From Pseudomonas jinjuensis (GTDB lineage Bacteria; Pseudomonadota; Gammaproteobacteria; Pseudomonadales; Pseudomonadaceae): a DNA stretch of 64,000 nt. Where the stretch lies: assembly GCF_900103845.1 (NCBI RefSeq), contig NZ_FNIJ01000017.1, positions 1 to 64,000 of the forward strand, read 5' to 3'. Below the pieces are notes generated by a model. That model was not told where the DNA came from. It ran no database searches and saw nothing but the letters and a program-made list of their open reading frames with translations. The position numbers and the translations under genes were made by a program. Shown here one piece after another: positions 62,693 to 64,000 of this stretch. Position 1 is the stretch's first letter. Every line of letters begins with the position of its first letter.

Positions 62693-64000
62693 ATGAGCAC
62701 CCTCGATCTCAGCCTGGAAGGCGTGGAGCGCCGCTCCCTGGCCGACTTCACCGAACAGGCCTACCTCAACTACTCCATGTACGTGATCATGGACCGCGCC
62801 CTGCCGCATATCGGCGACGGCCTGAAGCCGGTGCAGCGGCGCATCGTCTATGCCATGAGCGAACTCGGCCTGGACGCCGATTCCAAGCACAAGAAGTCGG
62901 CGCGCACCGTCGGCGACGTGCTCGGCAAGTACCACCCGCACGGCGACTCGGCCTGCTACGAGGCCATGGTGCTGATGGCCCAGCCGTTCTCCTACCGCTA
63001 CCCGCTGGTGGACGGCCAGGGCAACTGGGGCGCGCCGGACGATCCGAAGTCCTTCGCCGCCATGCGCTACACCGAGGCGCGCCTGTCGCGCTATGCGGAA
63101 ACCCTGCTCTCCGAACTGGGCCAGGGCACCGCCGACTGGGTGCCGAACTTCGACGGCACCCTGGAAGAGCCGGCCGTGCTGCCGGCGCGGCTGCCCAACC
63201 TGCTGCTCAACGGCACCACCGGCATCGCCGTGGGCATGGCCACCGACATTCCACCGCACAACCTGCGCGAAGTGGCCGCCGCCTGCGTGCGCCTGCTGGA
63301 CCAGCCCGACGCCACGGTCGGCGACCTGATCGAGCACGTGCCGGGCCCGGATTTCCCCACCGAGGCGGAAATCATCACCCCGCGCGCCGACCTGCAGAAG
63401 ATCTACGAGACCGGTCGCGGCTCGGTGCGCATGCGCGCCGTCTATCGCGTCGAGGACGGCGACATCGTGGTCACCGCGCTGCCGCACCAGGTTTCCGGGG
63501 CCAAGGTGCTGGAGCAGATCGCCGCGCAGATGCAGGCCAAGAAGCTGCCGATGGTGGCCGACCTGCGCGACGAGTCGGACCACGAGAACCCGACCCGCAT
63601 CGTCATCATTCCGCGCTCCAACCGGGTCGACGTCGAAGAGCTGATGACCCACCTGTTCGCCACCACCGACCTGGAAAGCTCGTACCGGGTGAACATGAAC
63701 GTCATCGGCCTGGACGGCAAACCCCAGGTCAAGGACCTGCGCCAGCTGCTCAGCGAGTGGCTGACCTACCGCACCGACACCGTTCGTCGCCGCCTGCAGT
63801 TCCGCCTGGACAAGGTGGAGAGGCGCCTGCACCTGTTGGAAGGCCTGTTGATCGCCTTCCTCAACCTCGACGAGGTGATCCACATCATCCGCACCGAGGA
63901 CCAGCCCAGGCCGGTGCTGATGGAGCGCTTCGCCCTCACCGAGGTGCAGGCCGACTACATCCTCGACACCCGCCTGCGCCAACTGGCGCGGCTGGAAGAG
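62693..64000 (+). CDS. parC: DNA topoisomerase IV subunit A (5' part)
   Basis: The first 436 codons of ParC; the gene runs off the right edge. It opens [19 protein letters not shown]. The quinolone-resistance region reads [12 protein letters not shown] with Ser86 and Glu90 unchanged, that is, the sensitive form (Ser87/Glu91 in PAO1 numbering). The cleavage tyrosine is Y126 in [10 protein letters not shown]. It shares an operon with parE and the two envelope-type genes between them. Confidence 0.95.
   Translation, partial: MSTLDLSLEGVERRSLADFTEQAYLNYSMYVIMDRALPHIGDGLKPVQRRIVYAMSELGLDADSKHKKSARTVGDVLGKYHPHGDSACYEAMVLMAQPFSYRYPLVDGQGNWGAPDDPKSFAAMRYTEARLSRYAETLLSELGQGTADWVPNFDGTLEEPAVLPARLPNLLLNGTTGIAVGMATDIPPHNLREVAAACVRLLDQPDATVGDLIEHVPGPDFPTEAEIITPRADLQKIYETGRGSVRMRAVYRVEDGDIVVTALPHQVSGAKVLEQIAAQMQAKKLPMVADLRDESDHENPTRIVIIPRSNRVDVEELMTHLFATTDLESSYRVNMNVIGLDGKPQVKDLRQLLSEWLTYRTDTVRRRLQFRLDKVERRLHLLEGLLIAFLNLDEVIHIIRTEDQPRPVLMERFALTEVQADYILDTRLRQLARLEE

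Overview
The window is chromosomal DNA of a Pseudomonas from or near the P. aeruginosa lineage. It is very GC-rich, with short gene gaps and many ATGA/GTGA/TGATG overlaps. Most of the gene order follows what I remember of the PAO1 block PA5016-PA4964, read in descending locus order: aceF-aceE / glnE-ilvE-waaF-waaC-waaG-waaP-kinases-carbamoyltransferase / msbA-mig14-dnpA-hldE / emrE-LysR-waaA / opmH(tolC)-thiC / nudF-cpdA-yqiA-parE-parC. The species cannot be fixed from the sequence alone. Proteins differ enough from remembered PAO1 sequences that a relative such as P. nitroreducens or P. citronellolis is plausible. No rRNA, tRNA, IS element, prophage or CRISPR array is visible.

Layout. (1) 1-2738, minus: start of aceF and all of aceE, then a promoter region with two matching palindromic operators facing glnE. 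(2) 2983-14072, plus: glnE, ilvE, then the lipopolysaccharide inner-core operon waaF-waaC-waaG-waaP and three further kinase-fold proteins, one with two kinase modules. (3) 14078-20870, plus: a carbamoyltransferase and a variable outer-core/O-antigen cassette (GT2 glycosyltransferase, two GT-B-like or capsule-type proteins, WaaL ligase, hexapeptide acetyltransferase). (4) 20877-29498: a divergent kinase-like gene, msbA, a Mig-14-like gene, dnpA, hldE and an OafA-type acyltransferase. (5) 29524-35476: a hypothetical protein, aldo/keto reductase, FAD oxidoreductase, EmrE, its divergent LysR neighbour, and waaA.

(6) 35610-49950 is an accessory catabolic and transport region where PAO1, as I remember it, carries other genes. 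It encodes an XRE-cupin regulator, a TMADH/N-demethylase-like Fe-S flavoenzyme, a EutQ-like cupin, a PotD-like binding protein, an overlapping amidohydrolase-CobW GTPase-class II aldolase operon, its divergent AraC regulator, a LysR regulator and a complete PotABCD-type importer with a Tat-exported binding protein. It is dense in REP-like repeats. I infer uptake and breakdown of a small nitrogenous (perhaps N-methylated or amide) compound; the substrate is unknown. The sharpest signal here is a pair of tandem 21-bp direct repeats between the AraC gene and the amidohydrolase operon, which overlap the -35 of a good -10 (TATACT).

(7) 50188-64000: the TolC-family channel, a TPP riboswitch-thiC-cytX thiamine locus, a lipoprotein, the nudF-DUF1249 pair, cpdA-yqiA, and parE with two envelope-type genes leading into parC, which runs off the window. 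Three families of short palindromic repeats occupy many intergenic gaps. No gene-free stretch exceeds 300 bp; the longest is 38690-38988.
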